From: Aliikangiella sp965214955
GTDB taxonomy: Bacteria > Pseudomonadota > Gammaproteobacteria > Enterobacterales > Kangiellaceae
DNA: 64,000 nucleotides
Direction of reading: 5' to 3'
Assembly: GCA_965214955.1 (NCBI GenBank)
Contig: CBDCCU010000009.1
Location: forward strand, 1,054,001-1,118,000
Shown here: positions 33,063 through 41,521 of the stretch, one piece after another
Position numbering within the stretch: position 1 is the stretch's first letter
How the letters are laid out: each line of letters begins with the position of its first letter
The notes under the pieces: model-generated
The model's database searches: none
Told to the model about the DNA's origin: nothing
The model's input: the letters and a program-made list of their open reading frames with translations, nothing else
Translations under genes and position numbers: made by a program

Positions 33063-34454
33063 TTAAGCTGCGCTTTCTTCTTTTTTGTCGCCTTTAATAA
33101 AGAAGCTAACAATGTAAAGAATAAGCCCAATAAAGAATACTACACCTGATATTTCACGCATCCAGTAGAATACGGCGATTTTATCTTGTACTACCATGAA
33201 GGGTAGTCCATCTTCAAAACGCTGTAGCCAAACTTGTAAAATACCTGCGCCAGTTAAGAAAAGGGTAATGAAAACCATAGCAATGGTCATTAACCAGAAA
33301 GACCACATTTCAACATATTGTTGTTTCCAGCTGGCTGCATTACCTTGACCACGCAAGTGAGGCATTGCATAAGACATAATGGTGATTACAATCATTACAT
33401 AAGCGCCGTAGAAAGCCATATGACCATGCGCTGCGGTAATTTGTGTACCATGAGTGTAGAAGTTTACAGGAGATAATGTGTGTAAGAATCCCCAAACACC
33501 TGCACCTAAAAATGCCATTACACCAGTACCTAACGCCCATAAAACGGTGGCTTTATTAGGATGCTCGCGCTTACGTTTACCCACAGCACCAAATGCTAGT
33601 AGGGTCATCATAAAGAACGGTATGGGTTCTAAGGCTGAGAATATTGAGCCAAATAATTGCCAGTATTCTGCCACACCTATCCAATAGTAGTGATGCCCTG
33701 TACCGATAATACCTGAGATGAACGCCATGGCGATGATAAGATATAACCACTTATCAACTACTTCACGGTCAACACCTGTGGTTTTAATGAGTACATAAGC
33801 TAAAATTGCGCCTAAGATTAATTCCCAAACACCTTCTACCCATAAATGTACAACCCACCACCAGTAGTATTTATCTTTTACTAAGTTTTCTGGGTTATAG
33901 AATGAGAACAAGAAGAAAACTGCAAGACCCACTAAACCAGTTAGTAGTACCACATTAACTACGGTTTTACGGCCTGGCAATATGGTCATTGCAATGTTGT
34001 ATAAGAAACCTAAGGCAACAATAACAATACCAATTTTGGTAATGGTGGGCTGCTCTAAGAATTCTCGTCCCATTGTTGGTAGTAAGTCGTTACCTGTAAG
34101 CTCTGCAAGTCTTGCATAAGGAACGGCAAGGTAACCAACAATAGTTAATGCGCCTGCAATTAAGAATGTCCAAAATAGAATCATTGCTAGCTTAGGGCTA
34201 TGTAATTCTCTTTGTGATTCTTCTGGCACCATATAATAAGCGGCACCCATAAAGCCAAACAATAACCAAACAATTAGTAGGTTAGTGTGAACCATACGAG
34301 CAACGTTGAATGGAATTTCAGGGAACAAGAAGTCGCCCCAAACGTATTGCAATCCAATAATTAAACCAAAAATAATCTGACCAACAAATAAACCAATTGC
34401 GGCGATAAAATAGGGTTTTGCGACTGCTTGAGATTGATATTTTAAAGTATTCAT
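33063..34454 (-). CDS. norB: Nitric oxide reductase large subunit (cNor)
   Basis: Heme-copper oxidase family subunit that reduces NO to N2O, 463 residues with about 12 helices. Conserved metal-ligand regions are visible: MVHTNLLIVWLLFGFMGAAY (heme b ligand), WWWVVHLWVEGVWELILGAI and IGTGHHYYWIGV (heme b3/FeB site), and THGTQITAAHGHMAFYGAYV. Length is typical of cNor, not of the longer quinol-type qNor, in agreement with norC 15 bases upstream. No norQ or norD is adjacent, so these activation proteins must be elsewhere or absent. Confidence 0.95.
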   Translation of the reverse strand: MNTLKYQSQAVAKPYFIAAIGLFVGQIIFGLIIGLQYVWGDFLFPEIPFNVARMVHTNLLIVWLLFGFMGAAYYMVPEESQRELHSPKLAMILFWTFLIAGALTIVGYLAVPYARLAELTGNDLLPTMGREFLEQPTITKIGIVIVALGFLYNIAMTILPGRKTVVNVVLLTGLVGLAVFFLFSFYNPENLVKDKYYWWWVVHLWVEGVWELILGAILAYVLIKTTGVDREVVDKWLYLIIAMAFISGIIGTGHHYYWIGVAEYWQLFGSIFSALEPIPFFMMTLLAFGAVGKRKREHPNKATVLWALGTGVMAFLGAGVWGFLHTLSPVNFYTHGTQITAAHGHMAFYGAYVMIVITIMSYAMPHLRGQGNAASWKQQYVEMWSFWLMTIAMVFITLFLTGAGILQVWLQRFEDGLPFMVVQDKIAVFYWMREISGVVFFIGLILYIVSFFIKGDKKEESAA

Positions 34455-34469
34455 TGTTTTAATCTCCCC

Positions 34470-34904
34470 TTAACCTTGAATGTTTGGTGGCCAGCCAGCC
34501 GCATCAATTTCACTGGTGTATTTTAGAAATTCTGCAATTGCATCTAGCTCTTCTTCGGTTAGATTAAACTGAGGCATACTGCGACGTCCTGGAATACCAT
34601 TAACTGGACGACTTTTCATAAACGCTTTGATGGCTTCTTTCGATTTACCAAAACGAATATAAACATTGCCTAATTCTGGTGCAAAATAGGCTCCTTCACC
34701 TAATAGAGAATGACAACCAATACAGTTATGATCCTCCCAGAGTTTTTTACCTAAAACCACTTCTTCGGTTATTGCTTGGCGGTTATCCGTTTTTGGTAAT
34801 TCCTTATTGGTATGCCAAGTTAAACCGAGGAACAATAGTATGAAAAACAGACTGCCGCCGAAATAGATATTGCGGGCCATGCTTTTACTAAACACTTCGC
34901 TCAT
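34470..34904 (-). CDS. norC: Nitric oxide reductase cytochrome c subunit
   Basis: 144-residue membrane-anchored c-type cytochrome that feeds electrons to NorB. One N-terminal helix (NIYFGGSLFFILLFLGLTW) is followed by the heme motif CIGCHS and a distal Met region (GRRSMPQFNLTEEEL). The ATG has GGGAGGG upstream. Transcribed first in a norC-norB operon, probably under the FNR/Dnr-like box 69 bases upstream. Confidence 0.95.
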   Translation of the reverse strand: MSEVFSKSMARNIYFGGSLFFILLFLGLTWHTNKELPKTDNRQAITEEVVLGKKLWEDHNCIGCHSLLGEGAYFAPELGNVYIRFGKSKEAIKAFMKSRPVNGIPGRRSMPQFNLTEEELDAIAEFLKYTSEIDAAGWPPNIQG

Positions 34905-34945
34905 CGCTTTCCCTCCCCGTTATTAGAATATAAATGAACTTCGTA

Positions 34946-34986
34946 ATACTATTCTGAGTGTAGCAGAGTTTATTGATGTAGATCAG
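34946..34986 (-). promoter_or_regulatory. FNR/Dnr-like operator and promoter of norCB
   Basis: TTGATGTAGATCAG at 34973-34986 matches the FNR/Dnr consensus TTGAT-N4-ATCAA in nine of ten positions. On the minus strand a -10-like TAGTAT is at 34951-34946. With a start near 34939 the operator would be centred at about -41, the class II activator position. Dnr-type proteins sense NO and commonly control nor genes; which regulator binds here is inferred. Confidence 0.65.
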
Positions 34987-35206
34987 AAAGCTTGAGTAAA
35001 AAGTAATAATTCAGCAAAAAAAACTTAGAAGTTGTTGGTTTTTGTAGCATTTTGAATATTCTGAATAATTAAAATAAATCAAGCATTTATCTGAACATGG
35101 GTAATTAAAAAGCAACACTCTTTAAGCAAAATCAGTTAAACTAGTATTTATCTAATTTTATGGCAATTACTCTAGCTATTTTAAGCGTAGGCAAATAACG
35201 CAGAAT

Positions 35207-37651
35207 ATGACTAAAAAACAACCGCATTTAACCTCACAAGCTTCGGCCGATCCTTATTTTGAACGAGAAGCCAAAACTTACGAAAACCCCATTCCAAGCC
35301 GAGAATTTATTCTTGAACAATTAGAACAAGCAGGTGGTCCGCTTAAATTTAAGGCCATTCAATATAATTTAGGGCTTTATGAAGTAGAGCAGGAAATTGC
35401 CCTATCAAGAAGACTAAGAGCCATGGAGCGAGATGGTCAAATTCACTGTGATAGACGCGGTAACTACGGCATTGTTGATAAACTTAATTTGGTTGCTGGT
35501 TTAGTTTTAGGTCATCGAGATGGCTTTGGTTTTTTTAAACCCGATACTGGCGGCAAAGATTGGCTATTGTCGGCTAAAGAAATGCGCAAGGTGTTTCCTG
35601 GTGAGCGGGTTTTAGTGCGAGAGAAAAAAGTTCATCACGATGGCAGAATAGAAGCAGGCATTGTTGAAGTTTTAGAACGGGACGAACCCTTACAAATTGT
35701 CGGGCGATATTATCAAGAAAGCGGCATTAATTTTGTTTCGCCCGAAGATCATCGCATTGCTCAAGACATTATCATTCCGCCTAATGACCCACTTAAAGTC
35801 GAACAAGGTCAAGTTGTGGTTGCCCATATTGTTACCAGACCAACCACACGCTCAAAAGCCATTGGCACAGTAGTGCAAGTGTTAGGTGACTACCTTGATC
35901 CGGGCATGGAAATTGATATTGCCATTGCCCAATATGGGATCAGAAATGAGTGGAATAGTGACGTTCACGACCAACTGCAAAAGTTGCCTTTAGAAGTGGA
36001 AGAAAAAGACTGTGTTGGCAGAAAAGATTTACGCGATTTACCGCTAATTACCATTGATGGTGAAGATGCCCGAGATTTTGACGATGCAGTCTATTGCCAG
36101 CCAACCAAAAGCGGCGGCTGGAAATTATGGGTGGCGATTGCTGATGTGAGTCATTATGTTGAGCCGCAAAGCCCGCTTGATATTGAAGCCGAAAAACGTG
36201 GAAATTCAGTTTATTTTCCTAATTCTGTTGTTCCCATGCTGCCCGAGCAAGTCTCTAACGGATTATGTTCATTAAAACCTAAAGTCGATAGGCTGTGTAT
36301 GGTTTGTGAAATGAATATTAGCCAAGCGGGTAAGCTTACTAGAAGCAAGTTTTATCCTGCGGTTATGCATTCAAAAGCGCGAATGACCTACACCAAAGTT
36401 GGAAAAATTTTAGAAGGTGATGAAGCGCTGAAACAAGAATATAACTTTTTGGTTGAGCCAATTAACAACTTGCATCAGTTGTATAAAGCAAGGCTGGGTC
36501 AAAAGCAGGTTCGGGGTGCAATTGATTTTGAAACCACCGAAACGCAAATTATATTTAATGATAATCGCAAAATCGAAAAAATTGTTCCCGTGATTCGCAA
36601 CGATGCCCACAAGCTGATTGAAGAATGTATGATCTTAGCCAATATTGCCACGGCTAAGTTTTTTATTAAACACAAAGCCGCTGGTATCTACCGCGTTCAT
36701 AAAGGGCCAACTGAGGCCAAGCTTGAAAAGTTTAGAGGCTTTTTAGGTGAGCTAGGCTTGTTTATTACCGGTGGCAGTGAGCCAGAGCCAGAAATATTTC
36801 AAAAATTATTGCATGAAGTTGCCGACAGACCCGATGCCGAAAATATCCAAATTATGTTATTGCGTTCAATGAATCAGGCAGAATATTCACCGCATAATGA
36901 AGGGCATTTTGGTTTAGCATTAAAAGCCTATACGCATTTTACTTCACCCATTAGGCGCTACCCCGACTTAATCGTTCATCGTTTGATCAAGGCTTTAGTA
37001 GCAGAAGATGAGCTGCAATCGCAGGCGAGTAGAAAAGCCATTATTGCCCAATATGATGTGGCCAAGTTAGAAAATATAGGCTCAAGTTGTTCACAAACTG
37101 AGCGTAATGCCGACATGGCAACTCGCGATGTGATGGACTGGCTAAAATGTGAGTATATGCAAAGTCATATTGGCAATCAGTATGATGGCGTTGTATCTGG
37201 GATCACCAACTTTGGTTTGTTTGTTCGGTTAAATGAGGTTTATGTTGAAGGGTTGGTTCATGTCACTGAATTGGGCAGTGACTATTTTAATTATAATGCG
37301 GCTAAACAAAAGCTTATTGGTGAGCGAAGTGGTCAGTCATTTGCTATTGGTGACGAGCTTAAAATTGAAGTGGCTCAGGTAGATTTAGAGCAACGCAAAA
37401 TTGATTTTTCTTTAATTGACACTTTAAGTGGATCAAGTAAAGCCACCAAAATGAGCGAAAGAGAAAAGCTTTATGCTCGGGCAAAAAGTAAGGTTGAGTC
37501 AAAACAATTTGATGGTAAAACTAAAGGTAGCTCAAAGCGGAAAAACACAACAAGAAAAAGTGCCGTTAATAAACGTTCAACAAGCAAAAAAATATCGTCT
37601 AAAAAGAAAACAACAGCATCAAAAAGTCGTAGAAAAAAATCTAAAAGTTAA
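35207..37651 (+). CDS. rnr: Ribonuclease R
   Basis: Processive 3'-5' exoribonuclease of 814 residues that degrades structured RNA and takes part in rRNA quality control. Order: N-terminal helix-turn-helix (about 25-90), two cold-shock domains, the RNB catalytic domain with ITIDGEDARDFDDAVYC (the Asp cluster binding Mg), HFTSPIRRYPDLIVHRLI, an S1 domain (YDGVVSGITNFGLFVRL) and a Lys/Ser/Arg-rich tail that binds RNA. Starts ATG 35207. rlmB follows after eight bases, a conserved pairing. Confidence 0.96.
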   Translation: MTKKQPHLTSQASADPYFEREAKTYENPIPSREFILEQLEQAGGPLKFKAIQYNLGLYEVEQEIALSRRLRAMERDGQIHCDRRGNYGIVDKLNLVAGLVLGHRDGFGFFKPDTGGKDWLLSAKEMRKVFPGERVLVREKKVHHDGRIEAGIVEVLERDEPLQIVGRYYQESGINFVSPEDHRIAQDIIIPPNDPLKVEQGQVVVAHIVTRPTTRSKAIGTVVQVLGDYLDPGMEIDIAIAQYGIRNEWNSDVHDQLQKLPLEVEEKDCVGRKDLRDLPLITIDGEDARDFDDAVYCQPTKSGGWKLWVAIADVSHYVEPQSPLDIEAEKRGNSVYFPNSVVPMLPEQVSNGLCSLKPKVDRLCMVCEMNISQAGKLTRSKFYPAVMHSKARMTYTKVGKILEGDEALKQEYNFLVEPINNLHQLYKARLGQKQVRGAIDFETTETQIIFNDNRKIEKIVPVIRNDAHKLIEECMILANIATAKFFIKHKAAGIYRVHKGPTEAKLEKFRGFLGELGLFITGGSEPEPEIFQKLLHEVADRPDAENIQIMLLRSMNQAEYSPHNEGHFGLALKAYTHFTSPIRRYPDLIVHRLIKALVAEDELQSQASRKAIIAQYDVAKLENIGSSCSQTERNADMATRDVMDWLKCEYMQSHIGNQYDGVVSGITNFGLFVRLNEVYVEGLVHVTELGSDYFNYNAAKQKLIGERSGQSFAIGDELKIEVAQVDLEQRKIDFSLIDTLSGSSKATKMSEREKLYARAKSKVESKQFDGKTKGSSKRKNTTRKSAVNKRSTSKKISSKKKTTASKSRRKKSKS

Positions 37652-37659
37652 TAAATATT

Positions 37660-38400
37660 ATGAGCAATAACGAAAAAATATTTGGCATTCATGCCGTTGA
37701 AAGTTTTTTGCAACGCAGCCCCGAGCGCGTATTGCAATTGTTTGTGCAAAAAAGCAGACACGATAAAAAACTACAAAGTATTGAAGGCTTAGCCAAAAGT
37801 GCCGGGGTAAGAATTCAACAAGTGGATAAACGAAAAATGGATGATTGGGTTCGCGGTAATCATCAAGGCGTTATTGCCGAAGTGAAAGTGATTGATGCCA
37901 AAATGAGCGAGCAATCATTGTTTGAATTAGCTGAAAATAAAACTGATTTATTACTGCTTATTCTTGATGGAGTAACCGATCCACATAATTTAGGTGCGTG
38001 TTTAAGAACCGCCGATGCCGCAGGAGTCGATGCAGTTATTGTGCCTAAAGATAAATCGGCATCATTAACCCCAGTTGCCAGAAAAGTCGCTTGCGGTGCC
38101 GCAGAACATGTGCCGCTAATAAAAGTGACTAATTTAGCCAGATTTTTAAAGCAACTTAAAGAACATCATGTTTGGATAGTTGGCACAGCAGGTGAAGCCG
38201 AAGGCGATATTTATAGCAATAAATTTGTTGGTGCTACCGCATTAGTCATGGGCGCAGAAGGCGATGGAATGCGCCGATTAACCAAAGAAAATTGTGATGA
38301 GTTGATTAAAATCCCTATGGCTGGCAGCGTATCAAGTTTAAATGTTTCGGTTGCCACTGGGGTTTGTTTGTTTGAAATTGTAAGACAAAGAATAAGTTAA
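37660..38400 (+). CDS. rlmB: 23S rRNA (guanosine(2251)-2'-O)-methyltransferase RlmB
   Basis: SPOUT methyltransferase of 246 residues that modifies G2251 in the peptidyl-transferase P loop. The N-terminal L30e-like substrate-binding domain (IFGIHAVESFLQRSPERVLQ) precedes the knot domain with LILDGVTDPHNLGACLRTAD, VMGAEGDGMRRLT and IPMAGSVSSLNVSVATGVCL. Cotranscribed with rnr. Confidence 0.96.
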   Translation: MSNNEKIFGIHAVESFLQRSPERVLQLFVQKSRHDKKLQSIEGLAKSAGVRIQQVDKRKMDDWVRGNHQGVIAEVKVIDAKMSEQSLFELAENKTDLLLLILDGVTDPHNLGACLRTADAAGVDAVIVPKDKSASLTPVARKVACGAAEHVPLIKVTNLARFLKQLKEHHVWIVGTAGEAEGDIYSNKFVGATALVMGAEGDGMRRLTKENCDELIKIPMAGSVSSLNVSVATGVCLFEIVRQRIS

Positions 38401-38419
38401 TTTATAGCTTTGTGTTTAT

Positions 38420-38448
38420 CGCTTAGTTGAAAATATTTAAACTAAGCG
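38420..38448 (+). terminator. Hairpin after rlmB, possible terminator
   Basis: CGCTTAGTT and AACTAAGCG form a nine-base stem with an AT-rich loop 20 bases after the rlmB stop. Only a short T run (TTT) follows, so termination would be weak. Confidence 0.45.
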
Positions 38449-38537
38449 TTTAGCATATTGCGCCCTTGCTTTTTGCTATAGAAACACCCGTTCAATTGAG
38501 CTATAAAGTCCTCAAATAATATTGAAGGGACAAAACA

Positions 38538-39254
38538 ATGCCACAAAAATTTTATTACTTTCCAAGCGCTTTATTAGGTGCTTTTTCTATTTGGTTTTTG
38601 TTATTGGCGATATCTCCTTTTGATCGCCATGATTGGTTTTTAGAAAATATTTTAACCATTATCTTTGTTGTAGTTTTAATCGTTAGCGCTAAACGATTTC
38701 CATTATCAAAAATTAGCTACACTTGTATTTTCTTATTCTTATTGCTTCACGAAATTGGATCTCACTATACCTATGCCAAAGTACCTTATGATTTAGCTTG
38801 GCAGTCAGTTTTTGGTTTTTCTTTAAATGAGTCTTTAGGTTGGCAGCGCAACCATTTTGATCGACTGGTTCATTTTAGTTATGGATTGTTACTGGCTTAC
38901 CCGATAAGAGAAATATTTATACGAATTGTTAATGTCAAAGGAGTGTGGGGCTATATTTTGCCGTTAGATCTCACCATGTCTAGCTCGCTGATTTTTGAGT
39001 TTTTTGAATGGGGTGTTGTAGAAATTGTTGCCTCTGATCTTGGGCAAGCCTATTTAGGAACCCAAGGTGATGTATGGGACGCGCATAAAGATATGTTACT
39101 GGCGACCATTGGCGCTTGTATTGCAATGTTGATAACAGCAATGATTAATCGCCGTTATCAAAAAGACTTTGCTAAAGAATGGAATGATAGCCTTACGGTA
39201 AAACATAAAACGCCACTGGGTGAAGTGGCAATTAAGAAGATGCTTGAGGATTAG
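38538..39254 (+). CDS. DUF2238 family membrane protein (YjdF-like)
   Basis: 238 residues with about six transmembrane helices. The conserved block is HEIGSHYTYAKVPYD followed by RNHFDRLVHFSYGLLLAYPI and GTQGDVWDAHKDMLLATIGA, typical of DUF2238/YjdF. Function unknown. AAGGGAC lies upstream of the ATG. It stands alone between rlmB and the pilin operon, which is on the other strand and ends only 33 bases away. Confidence 0.88.
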   Translation: MPQKFYYFPSALLGAFSIWFLLLAISPFDRHDWFLENILTIIFVVVLIVSAKRFPLSKISYTCIFLFLLLHEIGSHYTYAKVPYDLAWQSVFGFSLNESLGWQRNHFDRLVHFSYGLLLAYPIREIFIRIVNVKGVWGYILPLDLTMSSSLIFEFFEWGVVEIVASDLGQAYLGTQGDVWDAHKDMLLATIGACIAMLITAMINRRYQKDFAKEWNDSLTVKHKTPLGEVAIKKMLED

Positions 39255-39287
39255 TGTCTACTGATCTTTCAAACAGTATTCAAGCAT

Positions 39288-39770
39288 TTATTTATATTTA
39301 CCACATGCCGAAGGTAAAAACTGATTTTCTACATTGGTTTTGTTATCTCCTGCGGCAGTCATACCTTCAACCACTTCACTTCCACCACATAACCAAGATA
39401 GCGGTGTTATGGGGCTTTGTTCAACATATTGCGGCCGAATAGTTAAGGTTTTTCCGTTGAGTAAAGCATTTATTTTATTACCTAGCAGAACGTGAATCGC
39501 GCCGTTTTCTACACTTACCCCTTTAACATAATTGCCAATTAAATACTTGGCTTCGGGTAAACCTGCTTCCTCATTATTTGCGGGAAACCTTCCTTTATGT
39601 TGGTAAAACTCTTGTATTTTAGGTTTAACCGCGTTGGTTATGTTTATGCCTTCAACCATTTGCGCTCTTATTGTGTAGTCTTGATAAGCGGGCAATGCAA
39701 TGGCAGCTAAAATACCGATAATGGCAACAACAACCATTAATTCTATTAAAGTAAATCCTTTGGTTTTCAT
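39288..39770 (-). CDS. Type IV pilin major-subunit-like protein
   Basis: 160 residues with a perfect class A prepilin motif, KG then FTLIELMVVVAIIGILAAIA, so cleavage after Gly5 by a prepilin peptidase and Glu5 of the mature protein are expected. A globular domain follows with a C-terminal cysteine pair (LSWLCGG and PSACGKY) that would form the D-region disulfide. Last gene of a three-gene minus-strand operon with a GspF/PilC-like protein and a pilin-like protein. No ATPase, secretin or peptidase gene is next to it. Confidence 0.9.
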   Translation of the reverse strand: MKTKGFTLIELMVVVAIIGILAAIALPAYQDYTIRAQMVEGINITNAVKPKIQEFYQHKGRFPANNEEAGLPEAKYLIGNYVKGVSVENGAIHVLLGNKINALLNGKTLTIRPQYVEQSPITPLSWLCGGSEVVEGMTAAGDNKTNVENQFLPSACGKYK

Positions 39771-39821
39771 AAAAATTCCTCAAATAAATATAAAAAGTTT
39801 GAAAAAATAATGGTTTAAATT

Positions 39822-40775
39822 TTATAAGCCTGAACCCAGCTGAAATATGGGCAAGTAACTTGCAATTAATACAAAGCTAACAAAAAAGATAACAAGCCCC
39901 ATAACCACTCCAATTAAATTTCTGGTAGCAGAAATAACTGTGTTTTCAGCTTTGAGTGAGAGTGTATCTAATTGATAATTAAGTTCTGTTGAGAGTTGTT
40001 CTAAGTTGTCAGCAATTTCAATTTCTTTTTCTGCATCAGGAAGAAATTGATTAAGTTCATTAGGGATAATAAATTCGGCAGATTTTATCTGCTTAAGCGA
40101 TAAACCTGATTTTGCCAATAGGTTTATTTCAGATAAATAAGAAAAGACTTTGATATATTGAAATACATTACTGAGAAATGGCAGTTGTTTAAAAAAACGA
40201 TTAGGTTTATTAATTTTAAATTTTTTCGATTGGTATAATATGAAACCGATGAAAGCCAAAAGGATAAACACTAATAGATAAGGTGGAAAATACGAATGAC
40301 TCCATGTAATTGCCATAGCGGTTAGAGCGGGCAACTCTGCGCCAAAAGAGTCAAATACTTGTTGAAATTGAGTCAGAACTTTATAACTCATCATATAAAA
40401 AATGAATGATGCGATAGCTGTTAATACTAGGGCATAGCTCAACCCCGCCTGCAAACGCATAGTCATTAAGCTAAAAACTTGCTCTTTAATAACACTAAAC
40501 TTTGCCATTTGATCCATAGCAATAATAATTTGATGCTTTTTTTCTACGGCAATCAGTTTTGTTAATAATTCATCGTTTAAGGTGCTTAAATCAAATTGAG
40601 ATAAAGTTTGAGTAATGCTTTGGGTTTTATCAAAATAGCTTGAAGCTTGTTTAAATTCTTCTTGAGATAATACTGACTTTAATAGTTGTTTAAATTTTTC
40701 ACTATCGCTTTGCAAATTATCGGTTTTTATACGGCTTAAATGTCTGGCGATAAATTCATTTCTTGATTTTAGCAT
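39822..40775 (-). CDS. GspF/PilC-like membrane platform protein
   Basis: 317 residues. It has the T2SF pattern in a divergent form: a soluble helical part (1-100), membrane helices at about 110-130 and 160-180, a second soluble part with a typical LSEINLLAKSGLSLKQIKSAE motif, and a final helix ending YLPIFQLGSGL, which is the family's C-terminal signature. Shorter than PilC (about 400). Located between two pilin-type genes, so it may be a platform for a dedicated small pilus or pseudopilus, or a divergent remnant. Confidence 0.75.
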   Translation of the reverse strand: MLKSRNEFIARHLSRIKTDNLQSDSEKFKQLLKSVLSQEEFKQASSYFDKTQSITQTLSQFDLSTLNDELLTKLIAVEKKHQIIIAMDQMAKFSVIKEQVFSLMTMRLQAGLSYALVLTAIASFIFYMMSYKVLTQFQQVFDSFGAELPALTAMAITWSHSYFPPYLLVFILLAFIGFILYQSKKFKINKPNRFFKQLPFLSNVFQYIKVFSYLSEINLLAKSGLSLKQIKSAEFIIPNELNQFLPDAEKEIEIADNLEQLSTELNYQLDTLSLKAENTVISATRNLIGVVMGLVIFFVSFVLIASYLPIFQLGSGL

Positions 40776-40792
40776 TGAGTTTGTCCTTAATT

Positions 40793-41314
40793 TTAGTGTG
40801 CTCTTTTGTCAATATGCGTATTTTTACGACAAGAAAAAGTGACAAGTGACTGAGGAAGATTCGTTTGAGAAACAGAAGTTAATTGATAGGCGCTGGGTGG
40901 ATTAGCATAACCACAATTCCAAATCATATTACCTGCATTAATAGCTTTAGAAGTTGAAGCAACATAAGAGAGGGTTTTGCCGCTAGCGTTGCCTGCTTTT
41001 TCATTAAACAGAATGTGTATTCCACCATTTCCATCAAAAGTAATTGAGTTGAACACTGAGAATTTGTTATTAGGTTTTTCGGTATATGACTTTGGCCAGT
41101 GCCCCATTTCAAAGTAGTAAGCACTAACATCTTTGGAAATGCTTGTTGCAAGGTTAAGACCTTCTGTGATCTTAGATTTTGTCAAATCAGAGCGATATTG
41201 GCTTATTGATATTGCCATTAACACCAAAAGTAAAGAGATACTAATGATAATATGAGCAACTTGATTAAAGCGAAATTCTATTTTGCTATTGTGCAAAATT
41301 TGGTTAATACGCAT
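40793..41314 (-). CDS. Pilin-like protein without a prepilin cleavage motif
   Basis: 173 residues. One hydrophobic helix (about 22-40) follows a 20-residue charged N-terminus; there is no G-F-T-L-I-E motif. The region after the helix aligns by eye with the pilin two genes downstream: EGLNLATSISKDVSAYYFEM against EGINITNAVKPKIQEFYQHK, and GGIHILFNEKAGNASGKTL against GAIHVLLGNKINALLNGKTL. It is therefore a pilin paralogue kept in the membrane by an uncleaved anchor. Two cysteines (WNCGYAN, TFSCRK) match the pilin pair. First gene of the operon. Confidence 0.7.
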   Translation of the reverse strand: MRINQILHNSKIEFRFNQVAHIIISISLLLVLMAISISQYRSDLTKSKITEGLNLATSISKDVSAYYFEMGHWPKSYTEKPNNKFSVFNSITFDGNGGIHILFNEKAGNASGKTLSYVASTSKAINAGNMIWNCGYANPPSAYQLTSVSQTNLPQSLVTFSCRKNTHIDKRAH

Positions 41315-41521
41315 CCTGCTACCGCTAAGTGGTTAATAGATTCAGTTTAAACGAGGTTAATTGATCACTATTCCAAAAACAAATCGTTTATTTTGAATTT
41401 TCTTTTATTGTGATGCTTCTCAAACTCTCAAATTATGTACTTTAGCCCTTATTTCCAGTAACATACGCGGCTTTTCCTTGGGCTATTTTTTGCCTGTTTA
41501 AAATTGAGTTAAGGTTTGATT

